Shown piece after piece: positions 1 through 8,813 of a stretch of 35,744 bases of DNA. The notes under the pieces are model-generated. The model did not search any database and was not told where the DNA came from. It saw only the letters and a list, made by a program, of their open reading frames with translations. Origin of the DNA: Hymenobacter profundi (GTDB taxonomy: Bacteria > Bacteroidota > Bacteroidia > Cytophagales > Hymenobacteraceae). The translations under genes and the position numbers were made by a program. Position 1 is the stretch's first letter. Every line of letters starts with the position of its first letter. The DNA lies in assembly GCF_019334315.1 (NCBI RefSeq), contig NZ_JAHWGL010000046.1:1-35744 (forward strand), written 5' to 3'.

Positions 1-30
1 AAGGTCCTTCGCTCCGCTCAGGATGACAGA
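1..30. repeat. Half-copy of a GC-rich interspersed repeat
   Basis: The window opens inside a copy of the repeat family also found at 4861-4978, 33458-33582 and 35575-35681. It reads AAGGTCCTTCGCTCCGCTCA and continues GGATGACAGA. Only the right arm is visible, so the left arm presumably lies before the window. It sits downstream of the pgk stop codon, in the spacer following a minus-strand gene. Confidence 0.8.
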
Positions 31-79
31 CACTTTTTTATTTCAAATTCTCAACTTCACAAACTCACAACTTCACCTT

Positions 80-1270
80 CTACCCCAACGCGGCTACGCC
101 GGGTAGCTCTTTGCCTTCCATGTACTCCAGGAGGGCACCGCCGCCAGTACTGATGTAGGAAACCCGGTTAGCAAAGCCCAACTGGTTCACAGCTGCGGCC
201 GAGTCGCCGCCGCCGATGAGGGAGTAAGCGCCGTTTTCGGTGGCTTCGGCCACAGCGCGGGCTACGTACTCGGTGCCCAACGAGAAGTTCGACATTTCGA
301 ACACGCCCATTGGACCATTCCACAGAATGGTTTTGGAGTTGCGAATGATGTCGGCGAAGATTTCGCGCGACTCGGGACCGATGTCCAGGCCCATCCAGCC
401 AACCGGAATGCTGTGGTTGCCGGCCACTTCAACGTCGGCGTCGTTGGCAAATCTGCTGGCGATGAGGCTGTCGCCGGGTAGTACCAGGTTCACACCTTTC
501 TCTTTGGCTTTCTGAATGAGGCTGGCGGCCAGGTCTACCTTATCGGCTTCCAGCAGCGAGTTGCCGATGCTACCGCCCTCGGCTACCGAAAACGTGTAGG
601 CCATGGCGCCGCCAATGATCAGGTTATCTACCTTATCTAGCAGGCGCTCAATGATTTCGATTTTATCCGAAATCTTGGCGCCCCCCATGATGGCGGTGAA
701 GGGATGCTCGGGGTGGTCGAGCACTTTCTTGGCGTTGTCCAGCTCGCTTTGCAGCAGGTAGCCGCCTACCCGGTCTTCGGGAGCGAAGTACTGGGCCATC
801 ACGGCCGTAGAGGCGTGGCGGCGGTGGGCCGCACCGAAGGCGTCGTTTACATACACGTCGCCGAGGCGGGCGAGTTGCTGGGCAAACGCGGGGTCGCCTT
901 TCTCTTCTTCAGCGTAGAAACGCACGTTGTCGAGCAGAAGGATTTCGCCGGGTTGCAGGTTATTCGCCATGTTGGTGGCTTCCTGGCCGAGCACGTCGCC
1001 GCCGAATTTCACTTGCTGGCCATACTCCTGTTGCAGGCGCAGCCCCAGGTTGTAGAGGGAGTTTTTCTTATCGGGCCCGCCCTTTGGCCGGCCCATGTGC
1101 GAGAGCAGCACCACGGAGCCGCCGTCGGCCAGAATTTTCTTGATGGTAGGCGTAGCAGCCCGGATGCGGGTGTCGTCGGTGATGCGCAGCTCGTCGTCGA
1201 GAGGCACGTTGAAATCGACGCGCACCACCGCGCGGTGGCCAGCAAAGTTGTATTGATCGAGCGTTTTCAT
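80..1270 (-). CDS. pgk: Phosphoglycerate kinase
   Basis: Full-length phosphoglycerate kinase of 396 residues, the normal bacterial size. It transfers phosphate between 1,3-bisphosphoglycerate and ADP in cytoplasmic glycolysis and gluconeogenesis. The N-terminal substrate domain shows RVDFNVPLDD, the SHMGRPKG loop, LLDNVRFYAEEEKGD and the basic HRRHAST segment. The C-terminal nucleotide domain shows GGAKISDKIE, the WNGPMGVFE segment and the glycine-rich GGGDSAAAV phosphate loop. The ATG at 1270 gives the expected MKTLDQYNF start. It stands alone, with no other glycolytic gene beside it, and is divergent from the barrel gene at 1449. All expected motifs are present, so the enzyme should be active. 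Confidence 0.98.
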   Translation of the reverse strand: MKTLDQYNFAGHRAVVRVDFNVPLDDELRITDDTRIRAATPTIKKILADGGSVVLLSHMGRPKGGPDKKNSLYNLGLRLQQEYGQQVKFGGDVLGQEATNMANNLQPGEILLLDNVRFYAEEEKGDPAFAQQLARLGDVYVNDAFGAAHRRHASTAVMAQYFAPEDRVGGYLLQSELDNAKKVLDHPEHPFTAIMGGAKISDKIEIIERLLDKVDNLIIGGAMAYTFSVAEGGSIGNSLLEADKVDLAASLIQKAKEKGVNLVLPGDSLIASRFANDADVEVAGNHSIPVGWMGLDIGPESREIFADIIRNSKTILWNGPMGVFEMSNFSLGTEYVARAVAEATENGAYSLIGGGDSAAAVNQLGFANRVSYISTGGGALLEYMEGKELPGVAALG

Positions 1271-1448
1271 GGGTGAAACGGTTGGGTTAGGTACCGTCTT
1301 ATACGCGACGGCGCCGCGTAGTTCGCTTTTTTTTGGTAGGATACAAAAGCAACTGCATAGTATTAGGTAGCAACTGGCATTGGCTTTTTACTTTTACTCC
1401 CCCTTACCATCCTGTTTAAACATATACCTCACTGATCAACCATTTTTT

Positions 1449-2051
1449 ATGAAACGTAAAAGTTACTGTCTGTTTTGTGCATTGCTCCTGACGCACGTAG
1501 CCTTTAGTCAGCAGTTACGCTTTGGTGTAAAAGGTGGCCTCAATTACACTAAATATCGCCTTAAGAATGTTGTCGGCCCTGACTACTTGCTGGGCTTTCA
1601 TGCTGGTGTAGTAGCACGTTACTCTTTTGACTCAAACAACTTTTGGAATATTCAGCCTGAGTTGCTTTACTCCACTAAAGGCAGCACAGACAAGTACGGC
1701 GTTACTACACAGGGTAGCCGCACCACTTATAAATACCGTCTCAACTATCTGGATCTACCCATTTTAGCTAAAATCGACATTGAGGGTCTAACCTTTGAAG
1801 CTGGTCCGCAGTTCGGCTATTTAGTAAGCTTTAATGATACCAACGACAATGCCCTTTTCCAACGTCCCGTACGACGCGACTACAACAGTTTACAATTCGG
1901 CTATGTAGCAGGGGTAGGCTACGAGATGCCCGCTGGCGTAAGTCTGACGCTGCGATACTCAAGCGATATTAATAGCATATACAAGGGTGGTGGCGCTCAC
2001 AATACTATGTTTCAGGCACAGTTGGGATATTTATTCCCCGCAAGACAGTAA
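1449..2051 (+). CDS. PorT-family outer-membrane beta-barrel protein
   Basis: Secreted barrel protein of 200 residues. The ATG at 1449 was chosen because it places a signal peptide (MKRKSYCLFCALLLTHVAFS, then QQ) at the N-terminus; an in-frame start at 1380 would put an unlikely extension before it. The mature part has alternating hydrophobic/aromatic strands, opening with FGVKGGLNYT and with an internal FEAGPQFGYLVSF, and it ends in a strand finishing with LGYLF. This pattern fits the small Bacteroidota outer-membrane barrel family (OMP_b-brl_2). Ligand and role are unknown. Codon use is visibly more AT-rich than in pgk or ddl. It is a single gene with about 80 bases before ddl. Confidence 0.85.
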   Translation: MKRKSYCLFCALLLTHVAFSQQLRFGVKGGLNYTKYRLKNVVGPDYLLGFHAGVVARYSFDSNNFWNIQPELLYSTKGSTDKYGVTTQGSRTTYKYRLNYLDLPILAKIDIEGLTFEAGPQFGYLVSFNDTNDNALFQRPVRRDYNSLQFGYVAGVGYEMPAGVSLTLRYSSDINSIYKGGGAHNTMFQAQLGYLFPARQ

Positions 2052-2116
2052 GGCTACAATAAGAAAAGAGTATGGCCAGCGACTTATAGGCATCGTTAGG
2101 CCGCTCGAAATTCGGC

Positions 2117-2124
2117 TACCTTTG
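2117..2124 (+). promoter_or_regulatory. -7 promoter element of ddl
   Basis: TACCTTTG matches the Bacteroidota -7 consensus TAnnTTTG exactly. It ends only eight bases before the ddl ATG at 2133, so the transcript would begin nearly at the start codon. No clear -33 TTTG is seen 19 bases upstream. Confidence 0.55.
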
Positions 2125-2132
2125 CACTACGT

Positions 2133-4859
2133 ATGAAAATAGGCATCTTCTTCGGCGGCACTTCGCGCGAGCGGGAAATTTCGTTTGCGGGCGGCCGCAC
2201 GGTATATGATAATCTGGACAAGGCCCTGTTTGAGGCCGTGCCCATCTTCGTGGACAGCCGCGGTAACTTTGTGTTGCTGGACTGGCAGTACATCTACAAA
2301 GGCACCATCCGGGACTTCTACCCACCCGTATCGGCCTTGCCGGCCTCGGAGCACAAGCTGCAAGTCTACCTCGAAAGCCTGGGTAATTTGACGCAGCAGG
2401 AGCAAGACCAGATCATCAGCGAGGTAGGCCGCCGCGTGGCCCCGCACGAGCTGCACGAGCTGCTGGACTTTGCCTTCTTAGCCTTGCACGGCCCCAGCGG
2501 CGAAGATGGCGCCATACAAGGCCTGCTGGAGTGGTACGGCATTCCGTATTCCGGCTCGGGCATTCTCCCCTCAGCATTCGGCATCGATAAGATTGCCCAG
2601 AAGAAGTTGCTGAAAGCATTGGGCCGCCCTACCCCGGATTTTCGGGTGATAACGCAGGAAGATTGGGATGCCGCCGACCCGGAGGCTACTCTTGCCTACC
2701 TCACGCGGGAGTTGGGCCTACCCCTCGTATTTAAGGCGCCGCGTCAGGGTAGCAGCATTGGCGTGAGCATCCTGCGCGACAACGACGTGGCCAAGTTCCA
2801 CGCCGCCGTGGAACGCAGCCTGTTCCGCAAAACCGTGTACCGCTCGGAATGGGCGCAGTTCACGGAGCGCGACAAGCTCGTGTGGGTGCAACAACTCACC
2901 GACATCCGCGAAGGCATCGGCCTGCCAGTATTACTTGAAGCTGATAGCTCTGAACAAGAAGCCAGCAGCCAATTACTCTACCATCCGGAAGAGCTGCTAC
3001 GCGTTCTAAACGAGGCTTTCTTGACCGCCGACGAAGTGCGCCTAACCAACGCCGACGGCGAAACGCAGGTGCTGGTGGAGCAGTTTGTGCACGGGCGCGA
3101 GTTTTCGTGCATCGTAGTGGAGGACCCCACCGGCAACCCCTTGGCCCTACCTCCTACCGAGATTGTGAAGGGCGAAGAGATGTTCGACTATCGCTCGAAG
3201 TACCTACCCGGTCTCTCTCGCAAAATCACGCCCATCGACCTGCCGGAAGCCGATATTCAGCGCATTCGGGAGCAGTGCGAGGAGATGTTCCGCACGTTTG
3301 GCTTTCAGGTGTATGCGCGATTGGATGGCTTTATGACGAGCGATGGTGAGCTGTTTTTGAACGACCCCAACACCACGTCGGGCATGTTGCCGGCGTCGTT
3401 CTTCTTCCACCAAGCTGCGGAGATTGGGTTGAATCCCAGCCAGTTCCTCACCTACCTCGTGCGCACCTCCCTGGCCGCGCGGCGGCGGGCGGGCATGAAG
3501 CCGTTGCAACTGGCTGGCCTCTTGTCACAGCTAGATGCGGCCGTGGCTCAGCGCCAGCAGGAAGACCGTCCGCGCACCAAGGTAGCCGTGATAATGGGCG
3601 GCTACTCCTCGGAGCGGCATATTTCGGTGGAGAGCGGGCGTAATATCTATGAGAAACTGTCATCGTCGGCGAAGTACCAACCAGTGCCCGTGTTTCTGAC
3701 GGGTAGCAGCCAGGATTTCCGGCTGTATGTGCTCCCCATCAACGTGATGCTGAAGGACAACGCCGACGACATTCGGGAGAAGATTGAGCAGCACGAGGCC
3801 GGCCACGATCTGCACCCGATCTTGCAACGCATCCGCCGCGAGGCCGAGGGCATCACCAGTACCTATGCTGGTCAGCCCACGGCCCAGCCCCGCCACATCT
3901 CCTTCGAGGAGCTGGCCCAGGAGGTAGACGAGGTATTTATTGCCCTGCACGGCCGCCCCGGCGAGGACGGCGCCCTGCAAACCGAGTTGGAAAAGCACGG
4001 CCTACCCTACAACGGCTCGGGCACGGCCAGCAGCAGCATCACCATCAACAAGTTCGAAACCAACAAGCGCCTGCGCGAAGCGGGTCTGCGCGTGGCCGAG
4101 CACCGCATGGCAACCCGCCTGCAATGGGAGGCCGACCCCGAAGGTTTCTACCACGAGCTGGAAACGCAGTTCCCCTACCCCTTCATTGCCAAGCCCGCCG
4201 ACGACGGCTGCTCCTCGGCCGTGAAGAAAATCAAGACGCGAGAGGAGCTGGTGGCGTTCTGCCGCCTCATCTTCCGCCATCAGCAAGACCTGATGCCCGA
4301 CGCGGCCACTACTCTGCACCTAGGCTTCAAGGAGGAGTTTCCGCAGAAGGACGCCTTCCTGGTGGAAACGCTGATTGACCGCGACGGCGCGGCTCACTTC
4401 CTAGAAGTGACTGGCGGCCTGCTCACGCATTGGAGCGAAAACGGGGCGCTGGAAATTGAAGTGTTCGAAGCGTCGGAGGCGCTGGCTACGGGCGAGGTGC
4501 TGAGCTTGGAGGAGAAATTCCTGGCCGGCGAAGGCCAGAACATCACCCCCGCCCGCTACGCCCCCGACCCTGCCGAGCGCCAGCGTATTTCCGATGAGGT
4601 GAAACAGGAGTTGCGCCGCGTGGCTGAAATTCTGGATATCCAGGGCTACGCCCGCATCGACGCGTTTGTACGCGTGCGCCAGACCGGCGCCGTGGAGGTG
4701 ATTATCATCGAGGTGAACTCCCTACCCGGCATGACGCCTGCCACCTGCATCTTCCACCAAACGGCCCTCAACGGCTACACGCCCTACCAGTTCATCGACC
4801 AGATTCTGGAGTTCGGCAAAGCGAGGCAAGAGAAGGCAGCGTTGGAGGCCGGAGAATAG
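2133..4859 (+). CDS. ddl: Tandem (double-length) D-alanine-D-alanine ligase
   Basis: A 908-residue protein made of two complete ATP-grasp ligase units, where ordinary Ddl has 300-370 residues. Ddl joins two D-alanines using ATP to make the peptidoglycan dipeptide in the cytoplasm. Unit 1 (about 1-455) has GGTSREREIS at 8-17, HGPSGEDG, GSSIGVS from residue 206, the FDYRSKY substrate loop from 351, and D411-P-N413 followed by TTSGM in place of the usual ExN..PGMT. Unit 2 (about 483-900) has GGYSSERHIS at 489-498, HGRPGEDG, an altered GCSSAV loop from 692, no FDY.KY loop, and a canonical EVNSLPGMT from 860. The first unit is therefore better in the middle and the second at the C-terminal metal site. 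It precedes the PASTA gene. The ligase fold is certain; which half is catalytic is inference. Confidence 0.93.
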   Translation: MKIGIFFGGTSREREISFAGGRTVYDNLDKALFEAVPIFVDSRGNFVLLDWQYIYKGTIRDFYPPVSALPASEHKLQVYLESLGNLTQQEQDQIISEVGRRVAPHELHELLDFAFLALHGPSGEDGAIQGLLEWYGIPYSGSGILPSAFGIDKIAQKKLLKALGRPTPDFRVITQEDWDAADPEATLAYLTRELGLPLVFKAPRQGSSIGVSILRDNDVAKFHAAVERSLFRKTVYRSEWAQFTERDKLVWVQQLTDIREGIGLPVLLEADSSEQEASSQLLYHPEELLRVLNEAFLTADEVRLTNADGETQVLVEQFVHGREFSCIVVEDPTGNPLALPPTEIVKGEEMFDYRSKYLPGLSRKITPIDLPEADIQRIREQCEEMFRTFGFQVYARLDGFMTSDGELFLNDPNTTSGMLPASFFFHQAAEIGLNPSQFLTYLVRTSLAARRRAGMKPLQLAGLLSQLDAAVAQRQQEDRPRTKVAVIMGGYSSERHISVESGRNIYEKLSSSAKYQPVPVFLTGSSQDFRLYVLPINVMLKDNADDIREKIEQHEAGHDLHPILQRIRREAEGITSTYAGQPTAQPRHISFEELAQEVDEVFIALHGRPGEDGALQTELEKHGLPYNGSGTASSSITINKFETNKRLREAGLRVAEHRMATRLQWEADPEGFYHELETQFPYPFIAKPADDGCSSAVKKIKTREELVAFCRLIFRHQQDLMPDAATTLHLGFKEEFPQKDAFLVETLIDRDGAAHFLEVTGGLLTHWSENGALEIEVFEASEALATGEVLSLEEKFLAGEGQNITPARYAPDPAERQRISDEVKQELRRVAEILDIQGYARIDAFVRVRQTGAVEVIIIEVNSLPGMTPATCIFHQTALNGYTPYQFIDQILEFGKARQEKAALEAGE

Positions 4860-4860
4860 A

Positions 4861-4978
4861 AAACCATTTGTCATCCTGAGTGCAGCGAAGGACCTTATTA
4901 CGCAAGAACAACAGGCGCAATAACGACTCGTTCTACCCTGAGAAGGCCCTTCGCTGCACTCAGGATGACAAACGGTTT
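4861..4978. repeat. Inverted-pair interspersed repeat, stem-loop
   Basis: Two facing arms (about 4861-4896 and 4943-4978) are near-perfect reverse complements: the left arm carries GTCATCCTGAGTGCAGCGAA and the right arm TTCGCTGCACTCAGGATGAC. The central 46 bases hold a segment (TAACGACTCGTTCTACCCTG) that recurs, with few changes, in the copy at 35575-35681. The element lies between the ddl stop and the PASTA gene and could fold as a large RNA hairpin, possibly acting as a terminator or mRNA stabiliser. Confidence 0.85.
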
Positions 4979-5028
4979 ATTCCCACCCTCAATTCTTAAT
5001 TTCGAATTCTTAATTTTTAATTGAATAA

Positions 5029-5820
5029 ATGGCTTTCCTGAAATCCGATACGCCTTTCGACGTGGTGAAGCACCTGGTGGTGATTGGCGTGCTGGGCGCG
5101 GCGCTGCTGTTTGCCTTTTTCTTCGTGTACCTGCCGATTTCGACCAACCACGGCGAAACCATTATGGTGCCGAAGGTGACGGGAATGCAGATGGCCGACC
5201 TGGAAGATTACCTCGACGAACGCAACCTGCGCTATTTCGTGGACGACAGCACGTATGAGCCCGGCGTGCGCCCCGGCACCGTGCTGATGCAGGACCCCGC
5301 TCCCGGCGAGTTTGTAAAGGAAGACCGCAAGATTTACGTATCGGTGGTGAGCAAGAACCCGCCGCAGATCAAGATGCCGAACCTGAAGGGCGGCTCGGTG
5401 AAAAACGCCCAGATGATCTTGAAAAGCTACGGCCTGCTGGTGGGCAAAATCACGCTGGTGCCCAATCTGGAGCAAAACGCCGTGCTGAAGCAATTGGTAG
5501 CCGGTCAGGAAATAGCGCCCGGTGCAGCCCTACCCAAAGGCACCAAGATTGATCTGGAGGTAGGCGACGGCCTGGGCAACCAGGAGTTTCCGGTGCCCAG
5601 CGTGGTGGGGATGCCCGCCGACGAGGCCCTCACGCTGCTGGCAGGCCAGGGCTTGCAGTTGGGTGAGAAGTTCTACCAGCCTGCTACCACCGACCAGCCT
5701 GAGGGTACAGTTATCAAGCAGCGCCCGGCGGCTACTGGCAATGCCACCATCCGTATGGGGCAGCTGGTAGATCTGTGGATTGCGGGCAGCGAGCCTACCT
5801 CGCTCACGCCGGTAAACTAA
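5029..5820 (+). CDS. Membrane-anchored protein with three PASTA domains
   Basis: A 263-residue protein with a short cytoplasmic N-terminus, one transmembrane helix (about residues 15-37, VVIGVLGAALLFAFFFVYLP), and three consecutive PASTA repeats outside: about 46-110 (begins MVPKVTGMQMAD), 112-184 (IKMPNLKGGSVKNAQ) and 185-258 (VPSVVGMPADEAL). PASTA domains bind peptidoglycan fragments or beta-lactams in penicillin-binding proteins and Ser/Thr kinases. No kinase or transpeptidase domain is attached here, as is usual for the Bacteroidota version. Its position next to a D-Ala-D-Ala ligase supports a wall-related role, but its molecular function is not established. Confidence 0.9.
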   Translation: MAFLKSDTPFDVVKHLVVIGVLGAALLFAFFFVYLPISTNHGETIMVPKVTGMQMADLEDYLDERNLRYFVDDSTYEPGVRPGTVLMQDPAPGEFVKEDRKIYVSVVSKNPPQIKMPNLKGGSVKNAQMILKSYGLLVGKITLVPNLEQNAVLKQLVAGQEIAPGAALPKGTKIDLEVGDGLGNQEFPVPSVVGMPADEALTLLAGQGLQLGEKFYQPATTDQPEGTVIKQRPAATGNATIRMGQLVDLWIAGSEPTSLTPVN

Positions 5821-5932
5821 AGCGGCGCCGGGTGGTATTGAAGTAGGGTAGCGCGGAGCTGGCTGGCTCCGCGCTACTGCTTTCGTACCAAACCGCCGGC
5901 CCTAACGTTTAGCGTCCGTAACTTGCCTGCCG

Positions 5933-7804
5933 ATGAACTATCTGCTACGCGTCTTTTGCTTCTTGCTATTGCTGACGGCGTTGGCTGTACCCAGCCGCGC
6001 GCAAACGGTGCGCCCCCTCGAAGCCGACCCAGCGCGAACTACTAACGTCCGGCCCCGCGTGGCGCAACGCCCGGCCCTGGTTTCCCTACCCTTCTTCGAT
6101 GATTTCACGCTTCCGGTGGAAGGTGCCCCCAGCCTAACACGCTGGCTACCGGGCGGCGCACTGGTCAACAACCGTTTCCCGGTGGCGCCGCCCAGCCGGG
6201 GCGTGGCTACCCTCGATGGGCTGAGCGCCAACGGCCAGCCCTACGGTCCTTCCACCGCCTACAACGACACGGATACGCTTACGTCCCAACCCGTTGACCT
6301 TGCCGGCCTTACGGCAGCCGACAATGTGTACTTGAGCTTTTATTGGCAGGCCGGCAGCATAGTGGGCGCCCCGCAAGCCAACAGTGGAGCGCGCCCTGTG
6401 TACCTACAACTGGAGTTTTTGGACCGCAACCAAGCGTGGCAGGTAGTGTGGCAACAGCTCAGCACAGGAGTGCGAACTACGTTTCAGGAGCAGTTTTTTG
6501 CTGTCAATACTCCTGCCTACTTGCACGGCAGCTTTCAGTTTCGCTTTCGAGCAGTAGGTAACTTGGCTACTACACGCGATGCCTGGAGCATCGACTACGT
6601 GCGGCTCGACCGCAACCGCTCCGCCACCGATAACTCCATTCAGGATATTGCTACTAGTGTTCCTCTCAATAGCCTGTTGAAGCGCTATGCAGCCATGCCA
6701 GTGTGGCAGTATAATGCAGCGGCAAACCCAACGGATGAGCTGAACAACCAGGTAACGACCACGGCAAACAACTTCGACGCCATTGTGCCCACGCCCGTGC
6801 CCTACATTGGTACCGTCCAGGTATTGCCCAACGGGGCACAGGCAGTTTTTCTGAATGAGACTCGGTCATTGGATGCCAGTGCGCGACAGTTCCCCATCAC
6901 GGGTAGTCTGCGCAGCACGCCCCTACCTCTCACCGCTGAGCCTAAACGCGTGCGCCACCAAGTGGTGCTGAACACCAGTGAAGCAACCCCACGCACCCTC
7001 CCCAACGATACGATTTACCGGGTGACGGAGCTGAACAACTATTACGCCTATGACGACGGTTCGGCAGAGGCAACCTTCAACGTACCGCGTGGCAGCACTG
7101 GCCCAGCCGGCTACTTTGTGTATCGCATCGACCTGAATAAGTCCGACCAACTTCAGGGCCTGCGCCTGTATCCTCTTCCTTCCCCTACCGCTACCAGCCA
7201 AGGCATTGTAGTAGCTGTGTGGAATGATAATCAAGGCAAGCCTGACCGAGAGGCAATAGCCACGCGTGCCTATGCCGTGCCCACTACCCTCCCGGCTGGG
7301 CAGCAGTATGTAGATGTCAATTTTGCTGCCCCAGTCCCCGTTAGTGGCACTTTTTACGTAGGCTTTGCACCCACCAGCGACTTCCTGAATTTTGGGGCTG
7401 ATCTGAATAGCAGCGTTCCAACTGGCTATCTGCTATCGGGCTTCAATGGTACCAGCACCTCCCAGGGCACCTGGAATGTTGCAACGGCCATACCCGCTTA
7501 CGCACCCATGATGCGCCCGCTGCTTACCAATGGCATTACTACGGCTACTACGCCGGCCGGAGTAGCGGCTTCTCTCACGCTGTATCCCAATCCTAGTGCT
7601 GGCCGGGTGCGGGTAGAGGGGCGCTACCAGTCGGCTACAGTGCTCGATGCGTTGGGCCGGGTGGTCTGGCAGCAGCCCGTGGCGCAAGCCGGACAGGCCA
7701 CGCTGGATTTGCAGGCTCTGCCAGCGGGTCTCTACTTGATACGCCTTACCCTCCCCGACGGCAGTACCATCGTTACCAAGCGCTTGGTTATCAGCAAATC
7801 GTAA
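5933..7804 (+). CDS. T9SS type A sorting-domain protein
   Basis: A 623-residue secreted protein. Residues 1-23 form a signal peptide (LLRVFCFLLLLTALAVPSRA, then QT). The last 75 or so residues are a type A C-terminal domain for the type IX secretion system: LTLYPNPSAGRVRVEG, a central DALGRVVWQQ and the closing LPAGLYLIRL, with KRLVISKS at the end. The protein should cross the outer membrane and be attached to the surface or released. The long middle part is strand-rich, with repeated YFVYRIDL/YVGFAP-type segments, and shows no catalytic motif I recognise; an adhesin or structural surface role is possible. The ATG at 5933 lies seven bases after a degenerate -7 element, TAACTTGC. Confidence 0.88.
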   Translation: MNYLLRVFCFLLLLTALAVPSRAQTVRPLEADPARTTNVRPRVAQRPALVSLPFFDDFTLPVEGAPSLTRWLPGGALVNNRFPVAPPSRGVATLDGLSANGQPYGPSTAYNDTDTLTSQPVDLAGLTAADNVYLSFYWQAGSIVGAPQANSGARPVYLQLEFLDRNQAWQVVWQQLSTGVRTTFQEQFFAVNTPAYLHGSFQFRFRAVGNLATTRDAWSIDYVRLDRNRSATDNSIQDIATSVPLNSLLKRYAAMPVWQYNAAANPTDELNNQVTTTANNFDAIVPTPVPYIGTVQVLPNGAQAVFLNETRSLDASARQFPITGSLRSTPLPLTAEPKRVRHQVVLNTSEATPRTLPNDTIYRVTELNNYYAYDDGSAEATFNVPRGSTGPAGYFVYRIDLNKSDQLQGLRLYPLPSPTATSQGIVVAVWNDNQGKPDREAIATRAYAVPTTLPAGQQYVDVNFAAPVPVSGTFYVGFAPTSDFLNFGADLNSSVPTGYLLSGFNGTSTSQGTWNVATAIPAYAPMMRPLLTNGITTATTPAGVAASLTLYPNPSAGRVRVEGRYQSATVLDALGRVVWQQPVAQAGQATLDLQALPAGLYLIRLTLPDGSTIVTKRLVISKS

Positions 7805-7829
7805 TTTTCATTCCCTCCTTTTTTTATCC

Positions 7830-8129
7830 ATGGCCGACATCACCGCCCCCGAACTCAAGCAACGCCTGCAAGCCGGCGAAACACCCACCATTATTGACGT
7901 GCGGGAAACCTGGGAACACGAAGAATCCCGCATCGACGGCAGCCAGAACATTCCGCTGGGCACCCTACCCGACAAGCTCGATGATCTGGAGGAGTTGAAG
8001 GATCAAGAAATTATTGTGCATTGCAAAAGCGGTGGGCGGTCAGCCTCAGCTAAGGCCTTCTTGACCCAGCAGGGTTTCACGAATGTGCGCAACCTGCTGG
8101 GCGGGATGCAGAGCTACCAACAGAGTTAA
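7830..8129 (+). CDS. Single-domain rhodanese-like protein
   Basis: A 99-residue cytoplasmic rhodanese domain. It begins with ITAPELKQRLQAGE, has the family's IIDVRETWEHEESRIDGSQN stretch, and carries the active-site loop CKSGGRS with C65 as the persulfide-carrying cysteine. Small rhodaneses of this type move sulfane sulfur (for example from thiosulfate or as protein persulfide). It starts 25 bases after the T9SS gene and could be cotranscribed with it, although no functional link is evident. The physiological donor and acceptor cannot be read from the sequence. Confidence 0.93.
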   Translation: MADITAPELKQRLQAGETPTIIDVRETWEHEESRIDGSQNIPLGTLPDKLDDLEELKDQEIIVHCKSGGRSASAKAFLTQQGFTNVRNLLGGMQSYQQS

Positions 8130-8226
8130 TTTATTATTTTTCAGCAGTGTATGCTGATCCGCTTACCATGGGCCGGGGTTGTATCCTACCTAGGGTAGGC
8201 GGCTTGGCGTATCCTTTGCATATAGG

Positions 8227-8257
8227 TTGTATATAAATTTAATTTTACACAATTAAA
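8227..8257. promoter_or_regulatory. Probable OhrR operator and ohrR promoter
   Basis: Upstream of ohrR, in an AT-rich patch, TTTAATT (8238-8244) and AATTAAA (8251-8257) form a perfect inverted repeat around TTACAC. A wider pair, TTGT (8227-8230) and ACAA (8249-8252), overlaps it. This resembles the TACAATT/AATT-type boxes recognised by OhrR regulators in other bacteria. The location suggests OhrR autoregulation and control of ohr in one transcript. Confidence 0.5.
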
Positions 8258-8294
8258 CATTACGTCCGCGTACCAGTTATTATTGCACTTTCTC

Positions 8295-8762
8295 ATGGCA
8301 CAAGCTCCCGAACCTACTACGTCCGAAGAAGATTTCTCGCTGCTGAAGCTGGAAAATCAACTGTGTTTTCCACTCTACGCGGCGTCGCGGCAACTCACCA
8401 AGGCCTACCAGCCCTATTTGCGTGAGTTGGATCCCGATCTGACGTATCCGCAGTACTTGGTGCTGCTGCTGCTGTGGGAGCACCAGGAAATGACGGTGAA
8501 GGAGTTGGGCGAAAACCTGCTGCTGGACTCGGGCACGCTTACGCCCCTGCTTAAGCGCATGGAGCAGAAGCAGTGGGTAAGTCGTCGCCGCGACCCGCGC
8601 GATGAGCGTTCCGTCATTATTGGACTACTGCCGGCGGGTGAGGTATTGCAAAAGCCGGCCTGCTCTATTCCGAAAGGCTTGTTGGCCCACCTCGAAATCT
8701 CCACGAAAGAGCTGGCAACGCTACGCCGCCTGCTCGATCATGTTATCAAGAAGCTTACCTGA
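8295..8762 (+). CDS. ohrR: OhrR, MarR-family organic peroxide sensor-repressor
   Basis: A 155-residue winged-helix regulator of the MarR family. The OhrR signature LENQLCFPLYAASRQLTKAY holds the peroxide-sensing cysteine, C24, and is followed by LTYPQYLVLLLLWE. The recognition helix region is LGENLLLDSGTLTPLLKRME and the wing is RRDPRDERSV. A second cysteine, C123, lies near the C-terminus, so this is probably the two-cysteine type that forms an intersubunit disulfide on oxidation, as in Xanthomonas OhrR. The ATG at 8295 was preferred to an in-frame TTG at 8283. The ohr gene follows 51 bases downstream, and a palindrome resembling an OhrR box lies upstream. Confidence 0.93.
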   Translation: MAQAPEPTTSEEDFSLLKLENQLCFPLYAASRQLTKAYQPYLRELDPDLTYPQYLVLLLLWEHQEMTVKELGENLLLDSGTLTPLLKRMEQKQWVSRRRDPRDERSVIIGLLPAGEVLQKPACSIPKGLLAHLEISTKELATLRRLLDHVIKKLT

Positions 8763-8813
8763 CGCCGTTATGCGTCGCACTTTTACTTTTTTTCATTTCC
8801 CTCCCTTAGTTAT

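Noticed and set aside
704..1276. A 190-codon open frame antisense to pgk
   Set aside because: It lies wholly over the well-supported pgk gene, has the composition of a GC-rich reverse frame and shows no domain.
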